DNA of 64,000 bases, from NCBI RefSeq assembly GCF_001679005.1, contig NZ_LXTW01000003.1, forward strand, positions 186,930-250,929, read 5' to 3'. Positions 26,793 to 36,364 of the stretch are shown piece by piece (within the stretch, counting starts at the first letter, position 1; each line of letters starts with the position of its first letter). The position numbers and the translations under genes were made by a program. Origin of the DNA: Moraxella nonliquefaciens (GTDB lineage: Bacteria; Pseudomonadota; Gammaproteobacteria; Pseudomonadales; Moraxellaceae). Under the pieces are notes generated by a model. The model made no database searches and was not told where the DNA came from. It saw nothing but the letters and a program-made list of their open reading frames with translations.

Positions 26793-27991
26793 TTACTCTC
26801 ACCTCTGACGATTTGAGTAAGCACTTGGGTAAACTTTGTCATTGTATCATCATTAATGGTACTATTTAAACAAATTCGCAACCGTGATTGCCCTTTTGGT
26901 ACGGTTGGTGGGCGTACAGCCAGCACATGATAGCCTTGTCTGCCCAAATCAGCGGCGGCATTTAGCGTACGAGCATTATCACCCAATATGATGGGAATGA
27001 TTTGACTGGCAGAGGGGCATGGCAGCTTTGCCAGCCGAACCACTTTTGATAAATCATCACTAAGTTTCATCAGATGCTTACGCCTTTGGTTCATCAAAGG
27101 TATTTGCTCTAAAATAAAACAGCTCCAAGCAATGTTAATGGGCGGTAAAGCGGTACTAAAAATCAAAGGACGCATTTTATTAATCAGATAATCACGCAAA
27201 ATGGGATGGCAAATACAGTACCCGCCAACCGATGCCAATGCTTTTCCAAATGCACCGACAATAAAATCAACTTGATTGATGACGCCATATTCTTCCACAC
27301 AGCCCAAACCACGCCCACCTCTAACACCGATGGCGTGGGCTTCATCAACATAAAGCATCACCTTTGGGTATTGTGCCTTTAAATGGCTAAGATGGGATAA
27401 ATTTGTGATATCGCCATCCATGCTAAAAATACTTTCGGTAACGACAATGATACGACAAATGCCATTATCTGATTGATATTTTTGGATTAATCTTTCAAGC
27501 TGGGGGAGATTTTGATGTTGATAGCGGATGGTTTTGGTGCCATGTTTGGCAGCCAATTGCATCCCATCAATGATGCTGGCATGAACCAATTTATCCGCCA
27601 AAATCACCGTTTTGTCATCACAAATGGCAGGTAGGATGCCAATATTGGCATGATAACCGCTATTAAATAATAAGCAAGGGCGACCAAATAATGCGGCCAT
27701 TTTGGTCTCTAATCGCTCAAAATTTTCAAAATTCCCTGTCAATAATCTAGAAGAAGACGCACTAAACGGCCAACGCTGTTCATGCAGCAGCTCTAAGAAT
27801 TCTTCATAAAGTGATGCTTGGCTAGCAATGCCCAAATAATCATTGCTGGCTAAATTGAGCAAAGGCTTGCTGTCATTGACGCCAATTCGTTGCCCTTGAT
27901 GTTTTAAGCGTTGTAATTGGCGGTGATTGTGCGATGCTTTTAAAGCGGACAGCTCTTCGGCATAAAAATTTAATAACTGGTCATTCATCAT
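26789..27991 (-). CDS. bioF: 8-amino-7-oxononanoate synthase
   Basis: BioF is a PLP enzyme that condenses pimeloyl-ACP with alanine. The 400-residue protein shows the fold-type I features LNLASNDYLGIA near the N-terminus, the substrate loop YVDEAHAIGVRGGRGLG (near 215-231) and the PLP-lysine segment VGAFGKALASVGGY (near 245-258). The C-terminus has VRPPTVPKGQSRLRICLN, conserved in the family. It lies 28 nt after bioA and overlaps bioC by 4 nt. Confidence 0.95.
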   Translation of the reverse strand: MMNDQLLNFYAEELSALKASHNHRQLQRLKHQGQRIGVNDSKPLLNLASNDYLGIASQASLYEEFLELLHEQRWPFSASSSRLLTGNFENFERLETKMAALFGRPCLLFNSGYHANIGILPAICDDKTVILADKLVHASIIDGMQLAAKHGTKTIRYQHQNLPQLERLIQKYQSDNGICRIIVVTESIFSMDGDITNLSHLSHLKAQYPKVMLYVDEAHAIGVRGGRGLGCVEEYGVINQVDFIVGAFGKALASVGGYCICHPILRDYLINKMRPLIFSTALPPINIAWSCFILEQIPLMNQRRKHLMKLSDDLSKVVRLAKLPCPSASQIIPIILGDNARTLNAAADLGRQGYHVLAVRPPTVPKGQSRLRICLNSTINDDTMTKFTQVLTQIVRGESK

Positions 27992-28019
27992 TCATCTTCG
28001 TTTATCGCTGGCCCATTGA

Positions 28020-29309
28020 CTATTTTTTAAAATTGGGTGATAAGGTTGTGCAGATTAAATCGGTGAACTCATGCAATAAAGTTGTCAGCTCATCATCGCT
28101 GATGATAAATGGTGGCATCAGATAAACCAGCCGTCCAAAGGGGCGAATCCATATCCCTCGTGCGACGCATTCTTGTTGAATGATTGCCATATCTATGGGG
28201 TCTGTCATCTCAACCACCGCAATCGCCCCCAAAATACGCACATCAGCGACATGTGGCAACTGTTTAAGATGGGTTAGTGTCATGCGACATGTCCGAGCAA
28301 TACGCCGAACATGATATTGCCAAGGGCTTTGTAATAAAAGCTGAACACTTGCCAAAGCCACAGCACATGCCAATGGATTTGCCATAAATGTTGGCCCATG
28401 CATGAACGCACCCACCTTACCATGGCTGATGGTGTGTGCCACTTTGGTTGTGGTGAGTACGGCTGACAATGTCATATAACCGCCCGTTAATGCCTTGCCC
28501 AAACACATGATGTCAGGCACTACCTTGGCATGCTGGCAAGCAAACAGACGACCTGTCCGCCCAAAGCCTGTGGCAATTTCATCAAAAATCAATAACACCC
28601 CATATTCATCACATAATTTACGCAGCTGCCTTAGATAATTTGTGTGATAAAACCGCATGCCCCCTGCCCCCTGAACAATGGGCTCAATGATAAAAGCCGC
28701 TAAGTTTTTATGGTGTCTCTTAAATGCCAAGCGAATATCGTCCATGGCCGCATCACCCCAAGGGTCATCAATCTTAATTGTTGGTGCATCCACAAAAATG
28801 CGACTGGGCAGAGCATCCCCAAAAATTTGGTGCATGCCTGTGATGGGGTCGCAAACACTCATGGCATTCCAAGTATCGCCATGATAGCCCGAGCGGGTTG
28901 TCATGATGTTGTTTTTGGTGATCTCACCCAAAGCATGCTGATATTGAACCGCCATTTTCAAAGCCACCTCAACGGCAACCGACCCTGAATCGGCATAAAA
29001 AATGTGTTGAAGCGGTTTTGGGACAATGCTAAGCAATAATTGCCCAAGTTTGATGGCAGGTTCGTGTGTCAGTCCACCAAACATGATATGAGACATTTTG
29101 GTGAGCTGTTCGGTGATGGCGGCATTTAAAACAGGATGGTTATATCCATGAATGGCACACCACCATGATGACATGCCATCGATGAGTACCGTGCCATCTT
29201 GTAGATGAATTTGACAGCCTTTGGCACAAGCAACAGGCAAAGCTGGCAAAGGGTTCGTCATAGAAGTATAAGGGTGCCATAAATGGGCGGTATCAAATTC
29301 GTTAATCAT
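28020..29309 (-). CDS. bioA: Adenosylmethionine-8-amino-7-oxononanoate aminotransferase
   Basis: BioA transfers the amino group of SAM to KAPA to give DAPA. The 429-residue class III aminotransferase starts with HLWHPYTSM, the BioA N-terminal signature, and has GMSSWWCAIHGYNHP, ADSGSVAVEVALKMA (PLP phosphate contact), DEIATGFGRTGRLFAC and the PLP-lysine in CLGKALTGGYMTLSA. It is the first gene of the biotin run. bioB is absent from the window. The 572-bp region upstream must hold the promoter and also carries a 206-bp inverted-repeat element. Confidence 0.96.
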   Translation of the reverse strand: MINEFDTAHLWHPYTSMTNPLPALPVACAKGCQIHLQDGTVLIDGMSSWWCAIHGYNHPVLNAAITEQLTKMSHIMFGGLTHEPAIKLGQLLLSIVPKPLQHIFYADSGSVAVEVALKMAVQYQHALGEITKNNIMTTRSGYHGDTWNAMSVCDPITGMHQIFGDALPSRIFVDAPTIKIDDPWGDAAMDDIRLAFKRHHKNLAAFIIEPIVQGAGGMRFYHTNYLRQLRKLCDEYGVLLIFDEIATGFGRTGRLFACQHAKVVPDIMCLGKALTGGYMTLSAVLTTTKVAHTISHGKVGAFMHGPTFMANPLACAVALASVQLLLQSPWQYHVRRIARTCRMTLTHLKQLPHVADVRILGAIAVVEMTDPIDMAIIQQECVARGIWIRPFGRLVYLMPPFIISDDELTTLLHEFTDLICTTLSPNFKK

Positions 29310-29520
29310 CGCCTAAATCTTAGTCAAATTGGCTTATCATAGCGAATTTAGATAAAAAATGATAGCTTTAATGGTCTAAATATAGGGCAATCACATCATA
29401 AAAAGCAAAAACCCACAGTAAATCATTAAAATATGGACAAAATAACCGTTTTATGGTTGTAAACGCCATTACCACTTATGACAACAGCCAAGGATAACAC
29501 AAAATTTTCTATGAAATATA

Positions 29521-29726
29521 GGGCGTGCCTGCCTTTTGTATTTGCAATGAAAATCACGAAAAATCGCACGTTTTTTCAAGGAAAAAACGCAGGCTGATAG
29601 TTATTCTTTCAGGTAAGTTTTTGACGATAAAAAAACAAAATTTAGCCATTTTTCATGCAAAAATGATTAGTTTATTTCTAAAATATTTCTATATTATAAA
29701 TAATGTTATAAAGGGCAGGCACGCCC
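29521..29726. mobile_element. MITE-like element with 13-bp terminal inverted repeats and flanking TA
   Basis: GGGCGTGCCTGCC (29521-29533) and its exact reverse complement GGCAGGCACGCCC (29714-29726) bound a 206-bp AT-rich segment. Both ends are flanked by TA (29519-29520 and 29727-29728), the target duplication made by IS630/Tc1-mariner type transposases. Inside is a 9-bp hairpin CGTTTTTTC/GAAAAAACG at 29569-29589. No transposase fragment is recognisable; the 78-codon ORF crossing it resembles nothing known. It is therefore best read as a non-autonomous element mobilised in trans. Confidence 0.65.
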
Positions 29727-29785
29727 TAGTAAGCTGCAATTGCCATGATAAATCCACATAAAAACATCCATGTCAGGTCTGAGTG

Positions 29786-29794
29786 TGTTATAAT
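29786..29794 (+). promoter_or_regulatory. Extended -10 promoter candidate for rluB
   Basis: TGTTATAAT (29786-29794) is a perfect TATAAT with the upstream TG of an extended -10 element, 88 bp before the rluB ATG. No good -35 hexamer is present at the usual distance, which is common with extended -10 promoters. Confidence 0.5.
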
Positions 29795-29881
29795 AGACTT
29801 TTATGCCACTTTGCAACATTGTGAAATTATTGTGAAATTGCAACATTGTGAAATGTTAAGCTCCCCATACAGGAACACATC

Positions 29882-30886
29882 ATGAATGCCCCACATATCA
29901 AATCCGTAGATACTCATACAGACACCACCAAACCCCAAGGTGAAAAACTACAAAAGCTCCTAGCACGCATGGGTTTGGGTTCACGGCGTCAGTTAGAACA
30001 AATCATCAAAGCAGGGCGAATCTCCATCAATACAAAGACCGCCACACTGGGCGATAGAGCCAATGTAAGCGATGAGATTCGTGTTGATGGGCGATTGGTA
30101 CGCCTTAGAGCCGAACGTGAGAAACGTCGCCGCATCATCGCCTACTACAAGCCCGAAGGTGAGATTTGCTCCATGTCTGACCCTGAGGGTCGCCCCACGG
30201 TTTTTGACCGTCTGCCTAAGTTGACAGGTGACAGATGGGTCATGGTTGGCAGGCTAGACATTAACTCATCTGGTCTTTTGCTGTTCACCAATGATGGTGA
30301 GTTGGCTCACCGTCTTATGCACCCATCTGGTGAAGTGGTGCGTGAATATGCCGTGCGTGTGCTCGGTGAGGTTACCCCAGAGATTGCCAAAAATCTAACC
30401 TGTGGCGTTGAACTTGATGATGGCATGGCACGCTTTGATGACATCAAAGAAGGTGGGGGTATGGGCGTGAACAAATGGTATCATGTTAGCATCAAAGAAG
30501 GTCGTAAGCGTGAAGTTCGCCGTATGTTTGAATCCCAAGAACTCAAAGTCTCACGTCTGATTCGCACCCGTTATGGTACCATGACATTGCCCAAAGAACT
30601 AAAAACAGGGCGATTTATTGAGCTTGATGCCAAAGCCATTGATGCACTGGTCTTATCGGTTGGATTGCGTTCTCGTCAAGGCACAGGACTGGGCACATCC
30701 GCCAAACAAAAACAAGCTCGCATTCACAAAAAGCCCCTACCTGCTCGTGAAACTCGTCAGCAACGCACCCAAAAAGGCAAAAGTGGCAGAAAAAGAGCCG
30801 ATGACAGACAAGGCGTGAGTGAGAGCAGTGAGCATAAAGGACGGTGGGTCGCTGCATTTGGTAAGTCAAAGTTTTATAAGGTTTAA
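29882..30886 (+). CDS. rluB: 23S rRNA pseudouridine synthase RluB
   Basis: RluB makes pseudouridine 2605 in 23S rRNA. The 334-residue protein has an N-terminal S4 RNA-binding domain (EKLQKLLARMGLGSRRQLEQIIKAGRISIN) and the RsuA/RluB/E/F catalytic domain with GRLDINSSGLLLFTNDGELA, where the Asp is the catalytic residue. IKEGRKREVRRMFES follows near 205-220. The last 80 residues are basic and Lys/Arg-rich, like the C-terminal extensions of RluB that contact rRNA. RluE or RluF are less likely because of the S4 domain and the extension. Confidence 0.92.
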   Translation: MNAPHIKSVDTHTDTTKPQGEKLQKLLARMGLGSRRQLEQIIKAGRISINTKTATLGDRANVSDEIRVDGRLVRLRAEREKRRRIIAYYKPEGEICSMSDPEGRPTVFDRLPKLTGDRWVMVGRLDINSSGLLLFTNDGELAHRLMHPSGEVVREYAVRVLGEVTPEIAKNLTCGVELDDGMARFDDIKEGGGMGVNKWYHVSIKEGRKREVRRMFESQELKVSRLIRTRYGTMTLPKELKTGRFIELDAKAIDALVLSVGLRSRQGTGLGTSAKQKQARIHKKPLPARETRQQRTQKGKSGRKRADDRQGVSESSEHKGRWVAAFGKSKFYKV

Positions 30887-31049
30887 AATTGGCAAAAATG
30901 GGCAAGTTTGAGACCGAGTTTTGATTTAATCTTTGAAATTAAACTTTGATGATTAAGAGTAATTAACCAAAAACAGTACATACTGACACTGGTTTGCCAA
31001 ACATCTCAAAACAGATGAAAAACCATAAAAGGCAAAAAGCATAAAAGAT

Positions 31050-31088
31050 AAAACCGCCCAAAGAGCATGATGACATTTGAGCGGTTTT
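31050..31088 (+). terminator. Bidirectional terminator between rluB and ppa
   Basis: AAAACCGC (31050-31057) pairs with GCGGTTTT (31081-31088), with further pairing of an inner AAA/TTT. T-rich sequence follows in both directions and the flanking genes are convergent. Confidence 0.75.
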
Positions 31089-31129
31089 TATGATTGATAA
31101 ATGGCAGGGTGATTTATAAATTGGCTAAA

Positions 31130-31663
31130 TCACGCTTGCTCTGCCCAGCGTTTTTGACTCTCTTTAATCACCTCTTTGGCAGTTGTAACATCAAAAAAGC
31201 CCTCTACTTTGGTTGTGCCAGTTTTTTTCAAATCTTTGTAGTGGTTGAAGTGAAATTCTAATTGTTTTATGAGCTGTGGTGGCAAGTCATCAAGGCTGTT
31301 ATAGGCGTTGCCGTTGTTGCGGTCATCAGCAGGCACGACAATGACCTTGTCATCTACCTCACCGTCATCAATAAACTTCATCACGCCAATGACTTTGGCT
31401 TTTAGAAAAATGCCTGTGGTCAATGGCTGTTCGGTTAGGATGAGTGCGTCCAGCTCATCGCCATCCTCGTCTAAGGTTTGGGGGATAAAACCATAATTAC
31501 AAGGCTTGGCAAAGGTAATAGGCTCAACACGGTCAAGCTCAAAACATGCCAACTTACGATTCCATTCAATTTTGTGGTTTGAACCAGTAGGAATCTCCAC
31601 GACCACATTAATCTCGCCTGCGTCCACGTCGCCTGCGTCTAGGACTTTGTTAAAATCTACCAT
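31130..31663 (-). CDS. ppa: Inorganic pyrophosphatase (family I)
   Basis: Ppa hydrolyses pyrophosphate in the cytoplasm and pulls biosynthetic reactions forward. The 177-residue protein has the family I features IEWNRKLACFELDR, NYGFIPQTLDEDGDELDALIL with the metal-binding aspartates (near 57-77), GVMKFIDDGEVDDKVIVVP and FFDVTTAKEVIKES. The length is typical of bacterial hexameric enzymes. An AGAATTT-type leader with GGAG (CGGAGAA) precedes the ATG at 31663. It is a single gene, 57 bp downstream of lipB. Confidence 0.97.
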   Translation of the reverse strand: MVDFNKVLDAGDVDAGEINVVVEIPTGSNHKIEWNRKLACFELDRVEPITFAKPCNYGFIPQTLDEDGDELDALILTEQPLTTGIFLKAKVIGVMKFIDDGEVDDKVIVVPADDRNNGNAYNSLDDLPPQLIKQLEFHFNHYKDLKKTGTTKVEGFFDVTTAKEVIKESQKRWAEQA

Positions 31664-31719
31664 AAAATTCTCCGATTGGGGTTAATTGGGATAAAAATAA
31701 AAAGCATGCCATTGTAATA

Positions 31720-32445
31720 TTAAATCGCCCTAAGTGCAATCTCACCTTTGTGTCTTTTTTGAATATTGTTGACAAATTTATGAATAAATTCGTGCGTTTG
31801 GCTGTCGTCAAATCTGCCAAATTGTGAGAGTTTGACCATGGTCATGCCTGCATAACCACAAGGGTTGATGGCATTAAAGGCGGTCAAGTCATTGACAAGA
31901 TTAATAGCAACACCATGGTAGCTGTGTCCGTGCTTGATTTTAAAGCCCAAACTTGCAATTTTACCGAGCATGTCGCCTGACTGATTGTAGATATACACCC
32001 CAGGGGCATCACGACGAGCCTTAGCAGTCAAATCAGACGGTAGGTATTCACCAACCACATCTTCTATGGCTTGTTCAGCGTGGCTGACAAGGTCTCGCAC
32101 CCCCATGGCTAAGCGGTTTAAATCCCATAGCCAATATACCACAAGTTGTCCCATGCCATGCCATGTTACCTGTCCGCCTCTGTCAGTTTTGATGATTGGG
32201 GTGTCTGTTTTGTAAAGAATGTGCTCTTCTTTGCCTGCTTGTCCCAGTGTATAAACATCTTGATGTTCTACAATCCACAACTCATCGGGGCAGGTTTGTC
32301 CGTTTTTTTTATCATCAATATAAGATAAAATCCGAGCAAGCATCTCATCATGAGTGGCGTTGTATTGGGCATGGGGGTGAATGCTTGTGCGTAAATTATC
32401 CCATTGCAAAGGGCTAAGGTCTAGTTGGCAAAGATTTAAAGTCAT
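31720..32445 (-). CDS. lipB: Octanoyl-[ACP]:protein N-octanoyltransferase
   Basis: LipB moves octanoyl groups from ACP to lipoyl domains, the first step of lipoic acid attachment. The 241-residue protein contains DRGGQVTWHGMGQLVVYWLWDL (near 88-109) and shows both catalytic residues: the lysine in LGKIASLGFKI and the cysteine in INPCGYAGMTMV. lipA is not adjacent. It is divergent from thiD. Confidence 0.95.
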   Translation of the reverse strand: MTLNLCQLDLSPLQWDNLRTSIHPHAQYNATHDEMLARILSYIDDKKNGQTCPDELWIVEHQDVYTLGQAGKEEHILYKTDTPIIKTDRGGQVTWHGMGQLVVYWLWDLNRLAMGVRDLVSHAEQAIEDVVGEYLPSDLTAKARRDAPGVYIYNQSGDMLGKIASLGFKIKHGHSYHGVAINLVNDLTAFNAINPCGYAGMTMVKLSQFGRFDDSQTHEFIHKFVNNIQKRHKGEIALRAI

Positions 32446-32738
32446 GGTTATTTGCTTATTAAATTTAAATAAAGGTTATTTTATGCCATTTTACCAAAAA
32501 TAAAAACCATTTTTCCCAAGATATGCCTACGCTTTATTACATGATTTATCACACAATTTACATTAACAAATACATATAAGTATGCCTAAATTTTAGTGTC
32601 TTGTGTTACTTTTTGGCTTTTGTTATAATCGGACGTGCTAGGGTGCTTTGTATATTAGCATATCAGTGTCAGTTTTTGAATGTATCGAACAATATTAACG
32701 CCAAGAAGATAAGCTGTCAAATTTGTAGGAGAAAAGAG
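32446..32738. other. Divergent intergenic region lipB / thiD
   Basis: This 293-bp stretch holds the thiD promoter (32601-32629) and a leader of about 100 nt. I looked for the conserved TPP riboswitch segments (CTGAGA and ACCTGATC) in the thiD leader and did not see them. The left part is AT-rich with no recognisable gene. Confidence 0.5.
32601..32629 (+). promoter_or_regulatory. Sigma-70 promoter of thiD
   Basis: TTGTGT (32601-32606), a 17-bp spacer and TATAAT (32624-32629) form a good promoter. The TTG of the -35 box is also the first codon of the longest possible thiD frame, so that longer start is not real. Confidence 0.7.
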
Positions 32739-33584
32739 ATGAATCATGTTTGCATGCACTCACGCACCAATGACCACGCCCAAGCTCTTACCATTGCAGG
32801 GTCAGATTCTGGTGGTGGGGCGGGCATTCAGGCAGATTTAAAGACGTTTATCATGCGAGGTGTATTCGGTACAAGTATACTGACCGCTACAACTGCCCAA
32901 AATACCCAAGGTGTGTGGGACATTCATCATTTGCCAACCGCCCATGTCTATGCTCAGCTTGTTGCCATTAGGGATGATTTTAAGATTGGGGCGTGTAAAA
33001 TTGGCATGTTGGGTACTTCTGATGTCATTGATATGGTGGGGCAATTTTTGCAAAATCGTCCATTTGGGCAAGTGGTGCTTGACCCTGTGATGATTGCCAA
33101 AGGAGGGCAATCCTTGCTTGATGATAATGCAAAGAACAGCCTAAGACGACTCATCCCTCTAACCGATGTCATCACGCCCAACCTACCAGAGGCGCATGTG
33201 CTGACAGGCTTGACGATGGTTAGCGATGATGACATCATACAAGCACTTCACACCTTGCAAGAGATGGGAGCAAAGACAGTCATCATCAAAGGCGGACATA
33301 GCCAAAATTCTCAAAGTGCCGTATGTACCGATTGGGTGATGGATGAAATGGGTAAGGTTTGGCACGTGCAAAGCCCTCGCAGCGACAATAAAAACACGCA
33401 TGGCACAGGATGCACATTCTCAGCATGTATCACAGCAGAGCTTGCCAAGGGGGTGAGTGTGGCAGAGGCCATCCATACCGCCAAAGGTCTCATTGACCAA
33501 GCCATTAGCACCGCTCCCAATATCGGACATGGGCATGGAGCGGTCAATCATTGGGCGTTTTGGGAGGGCAAAAGATGGGAGTAG
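32739..33584 (+). CDS. thiD: Hydroxymethylpyrimidine/phosphomethylpyrimidine kinase
   Basis: ThiD phosphorylates HMP and HMP-P for thiamine synthesis. From the ATG at 32739 the protein is 281 residues. That start has a strong ribosome binding site (AGGAGA, 32727-32732), and the promoter lies upstream of it. Family features are ALTIAGSDSGGGAGIQADLKTF (near 15-36), GVWDIHHLP, VLDPVMIAKGGQSLL, ITPNLPEAHVLTG and the ATP/anion-hole motif THGTGCTFSACI near 220. No other thiamine gene is next to it; pncB follows after 115 bp in the same direction. Confidence 0.95.
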   Translation: MNHVCMHSRTNDHAQALTIAGSDSGGGAGIQADLKTFIMRGVFGTSILTATTAQNTQGVWDIHHLPTAHVYAQLVAIRDDFKIGACKIGMLGTSDVIDMVGQFLQNRPFGQVVLDPVMIAKGGQSLLDDNAKNSLRRLIPLTDVITPNLPEAHVLTGLTMVSDDDIIQALHTLQEMGAKTVIIKGGHSQNSQSAVCTDWVMDEMGKVWHVQSPRSDNKNTHGTGCTFSACITAELAKGVSVAEAIHTAKGLIDQAISTAPNIGHGHGAVNHWAFWEGKRWE

Positions 33585-33699
33585 TTGTTGTATTAGGAGA
33601 ACCACATAACAATCACAAAATTTTTGGTTAAGTATACAAATTTTTCCCCTTTCCCCCAAAAATTTGCTATCATATCCTAAATATCTTTTTGGAAAAATC

Positions 33700-34911
33700 A
33701 TGACACGCGCGCCCATCATCACCTCATTGTTAGACAATGATTTGTATAAATTCACCATGCTCCAAGCCATGCTTCACCAGTTCCCCCAAACACATGGTGT
33801 ATATCGTTTTCGCTGTCGTAATAACGATGAATTGGCATTTGCTTTGGGTGAGATTAAAGATGAGTTAGAATATCAGCTTGACCTGCTTTGTACCCTAAAA
33901 TTTAAGCAAGATGAGTTGGATTATTTGCGAAATTTGCGGTTCATTAAGCCTGATTTTGTGGATTATTTAGAACTGTTTCAATTAAAACGCCGATTCATCA
34001 CAGTTTGGACGGATGATAAGGGACGCTTAAATATTGAGATTGAAGGAGCGATGATTCAGGCGATGTTTTTTGAGATTTTTGTACTATCCATTGTCAATCA
34101 GCTCTATTACGAACGCCTAAATGACCCTAATGCCTTGACCGATGGACAAAAACGCCTTGATGAAAAAGTAGAGCTTTTAAAGCATTATGAAACGCTAGAA
34201 CGTTTAGACACACACACGCCTGCCTTTGCCGTGGCAGATTTTGGTACTCGTCGCCGTTATAGCCGTGATTGGCATCATCATGTGGTGCGAACACTTGCTA
34301 AGCAATCACCCAGTATTTTTCGTGGCACATCAAATGTGTATTTGGCAAAAGAGCTAAATCTAACACCGATAGGCACCATGGCTCATGAGTTCATGCAAGC
34401 CTTTCAAGCCTTGGATGTCCGTCTACGTGAGAGCCAAAAAGCGGCCTTAGAGGCGTGGGTACGTGAATATCGGGGTGATTTGGGCATTGCTCTGACGGAC
34501 GTTGTGGGCATGGATGCGTTTTTGCGTGATTTTGATTTGTACTTTGCCAAACTCTTTGATGGACTTCGCCATGATTCAGGCGATCCGTATGAATGGGGCG
34601 ATAAGGCGATTGCTCATTATGAAAAGCTACGCATTGACCCAAAAATCAAAAGCCTAACGTTTAGCGACGGCTTGACACTTCAAAAGGCATGGGACTTGCA
34701 TACATATTTTAAAACTCGCATCAAAACAGGCTTTGGTATTGGCACCAATCTTACCAACGACATGGGACTAACCCAGCTTAACATCGTGCTAAAACTGGTA
34801 GAGTGCAATGGTCAGCCTGTCGCCAAACTCTCCGACAGCCCCGGTAAGACGATGATTGATGATGATACGTATTTGGCTTATTTAAAGCAGGTTTTCAACG
34901 TCAAAGAATAA
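33700..34911 (+). CDS. pncB: Nicotinate phosphoribosyltransferase
   Basis: PncB forms nicotinate mononucleotide from nicotinate and PRPP in NAD salvage. I use the ATG at 33700 (MTRAPIITSLLDNDLYKFTM, 403 residues); the upstream in-frame codons add a segment without family similarity. Typical features are VYRFRCRNNDELAF near the start, FGTRRRYSRDWHHHVV with the phosphorylated-histidine region (near 187-202), FRGTSNVYLAKELNLTPIGTMAHE and GLRHDSGDPYEWGDKAI. The length is normal. Confidence 0.95.
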   Translation: MTRAPIITSLLDNDLYKFTMLQAMLHQFPQTHGVYRFRCRNNDELAFALGEIKDELEYQLDLLCTLKFKQDELDYLRNLRFIKPDFVDYLELFQLKRRFITVWTDDKGRLNIEIEGAMIQAMFFEIFVLSIVNQLYYERLNDPNALTDGQKRLDEKVELLKHYETLERLDTHTPAFAVADFGTRRRYSRDWHHHVVRTLAKQSPSIFRGTSNVYLAKELNLTPIGTMAHEFMQAFQALDVRLRESQKAALEAWVREYRGDLGIALTDVVGMDAFLRDFDLYFAKLFDGLRHDSGDPYEWGDKAIAHYEKLRIDPKIKSLTFSDGLTLQKAWDLHTYFKTRIKTGFGIGTNLTNDMGLTQLNIVLKLVECNGQPVAKLSDSPGKTMIDDDTYLAYLKQVFNVKE

Positions 34912-34998
34912 CACATTACACAACACATTACTAAACTGGTGTGCCATTGCTTGTTGGGCAGGCGCGTACTTATCATTAAAATTTTGTAGGAAAATCAT

Positions 34999-36246
34999 AT
35001 GACTACCCTAGACCCCAACTGGCAATCCGATGCCCTAAACCCTGCTTTGGGATTTTTTGAAGAAACTTTGGCGGTTCGTGGCGGTTACCATCGCACAGAC
35101 GAGGGCGAACATGGTGAGGCGATTTTTACCACCAGCAGCTATGTTTATAAATCCGCCAAGGATGCTGCTGACCATTTTGATGGCACAAAAAAGGGTAATG
35201 TGTACTCACGCCATACCAATCCTACCGTCCGAGCCTTTGAACGACGACTTGCCCTGTTAGAGGGGGGTGAGCGTTGTGTTGCTACCGCCAGTGGTATGGG
35301 AGCGATTTTGACCATGTGTTTGGCATATCTAAACGCAGGCGACCATCTATTGTGTGCCAAGCAGTTATTTGGGTCATCGATTGCGTTGTTTGATACTTAT
35401 TTTCGCTCATTTGGTGTATCAGTAAGCTATGTGGACTGCTTTGACAATGATGCATGGCAAAATGCCATACAGGCTAATACCAAAGTGTTGTACTGTGAAA
35501 GCCCCTCCAACCCATTGGCTCAAATTGCCGATTTACAATTTTTGGCGAATTTGGCTCATGATAATGGAGCACTTTTAATCGTGGATAACTGTTTTGCTAC
35601 CCCTGTCATTCAAAAGCCGTTGGAGCTTGGGGCGGATGTGGTCATCCACTCTGCTTCTAAGTACATTGATGGACAGGGGCGAGTGCTTGGTGGGGCGCTC
35701 GTTGGCTCAAATGAGCTTATGGAAAAAGCCTTTACGGTCATTCGCACAGGAGGCATTAGCTTATCACCTTTTAATGCGTGGGTGCTGTTAAAAGGACTTG
35801 AAACCCTATCCATTCGTATGAGAGTCCATTGTGATAACGCCAATCAAGTGGCACAGTTTTTAAACAATCATCCTAATGTTCAAAAAGTGCATTTTTCAGG
35901 ACTGCCCACTCATCCCAGCCATGAACTTGCCAAATCGCAACACACACATTTAGATGTACAAAGTGGGGTGATAGCAGGGGCTTTTGGGGCGATTATCGGT
36001 TTTGAAGTGGCGGATAAGGATAAAGCGTGGCATGTTATTGACAGCACACAAGTCATCAGCATTACCAATAACCTAGGTGATGCCAAATCCACCATTACTC
36101 ATCCAGCAAGCACCACTCATTTTCGCATGACACCAGAGCAACGAGCACAGGCAGGCGTAAATGATGGACTCATCCGCTTATCGGTTGGACTTGAAAATGT
36201 CCATGATATTATCAATGATTTAAAACGTGGACTTGATGCTTGGTAA
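34999..36246 (+). CDS. metZ: O-succinylhomoserine sulfhydrylase
   Basis: This PLP enzyme of the Cys/Met metabolism family makes homocysteine directly from O-succinylhomoserine and sulphide. The 415-residue protein shows SRHTNPTVRAFERRLALLEGG (near 70-90), ATASGMGAI, LYCESPSNPLAQIADL, VDNCFATPVIQKPLELGADVV and the PLP-lysine in HSASKYIDGQGRVLGG (near 213-228). The pattern QYDRxxNPT is absent, which favours MetZ over MetY or MetB. A GTAGGAAAA ribosome binding site precedes the ATG. Confidence 0.88.
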   Translation: MTTLDPNWQSDALNPALGFFEETLAVRGGYHRTDEGEHGEAIFTTSSYVYKSAKDAADHFDGTKKGNVYSRHTNPTVRAFERRLALLEGGERCVATASGMGAILTMCLAYLNAGDHLLCAKQLFGSSIALFDTYFRSFGVSVSYVDCFDNDAWQNAIQANTKVLYCESPSNPLAQIADLQFLANLAHDNGALLIVDNCFATPVIQKPLELGADVVIHSASKYIDGQGRVLGGALVGSNELMEKAFTVIRTGGISLSPFNAWVLLKGLETLSIRMRVHCDNANQVAQFLNNHPNVQKVHFSGLPTHPSHELAKSQHTHLDVQSGVIAGAFGAIIGFEVADKDKAWHVIDSTQVISITNNLGDAKSTITHPASTTHFRMTPEQRAQAGVNDGLIRLSVGLENVHDIINDLKRGLDAW

Positions 36247-36364
36247 AATAACATGATATTGACCACAACTTTTGCCAAAATTGCAACAAAATATTACAAA
36301 GTAGCCATGTTTGCTTAGGGCAGAGCTGTTATCTTGTGTCAGATTTACTTTTTAACGTTATTTT

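Larger units (their letters stand above)
29310..29881. other. Divergent intergenic region bioA / rluB
   Basis: This 572-bp AT-rich stretch holds no convincing gene. It contains the 206-bp inverted-repeat element at 29521-29726 and the likely rluB promoter around 29786-29794. A direct repeat of TGTGAAATT/TTGCAACATTGTGAAAT type is seen at 29810-29855, ahead of rluB. I see no recognisable biotin operator by eye next to bioA. Confidence 0.5.

Noticed and set aside
29525..29761. 78-codon ORF inside and beyond the inverted-repeat element
   Set aside because: No family resemblance and no ribosome binding site, and it runs across the element boundary into unrelated sequence; likely chance in AT-rich DNA.
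32630..32738. TPP riboswitch in the thiD leader
   Set aside because: The conserved CTGAGA and ACCTGATC segments are not present, so there is no support.
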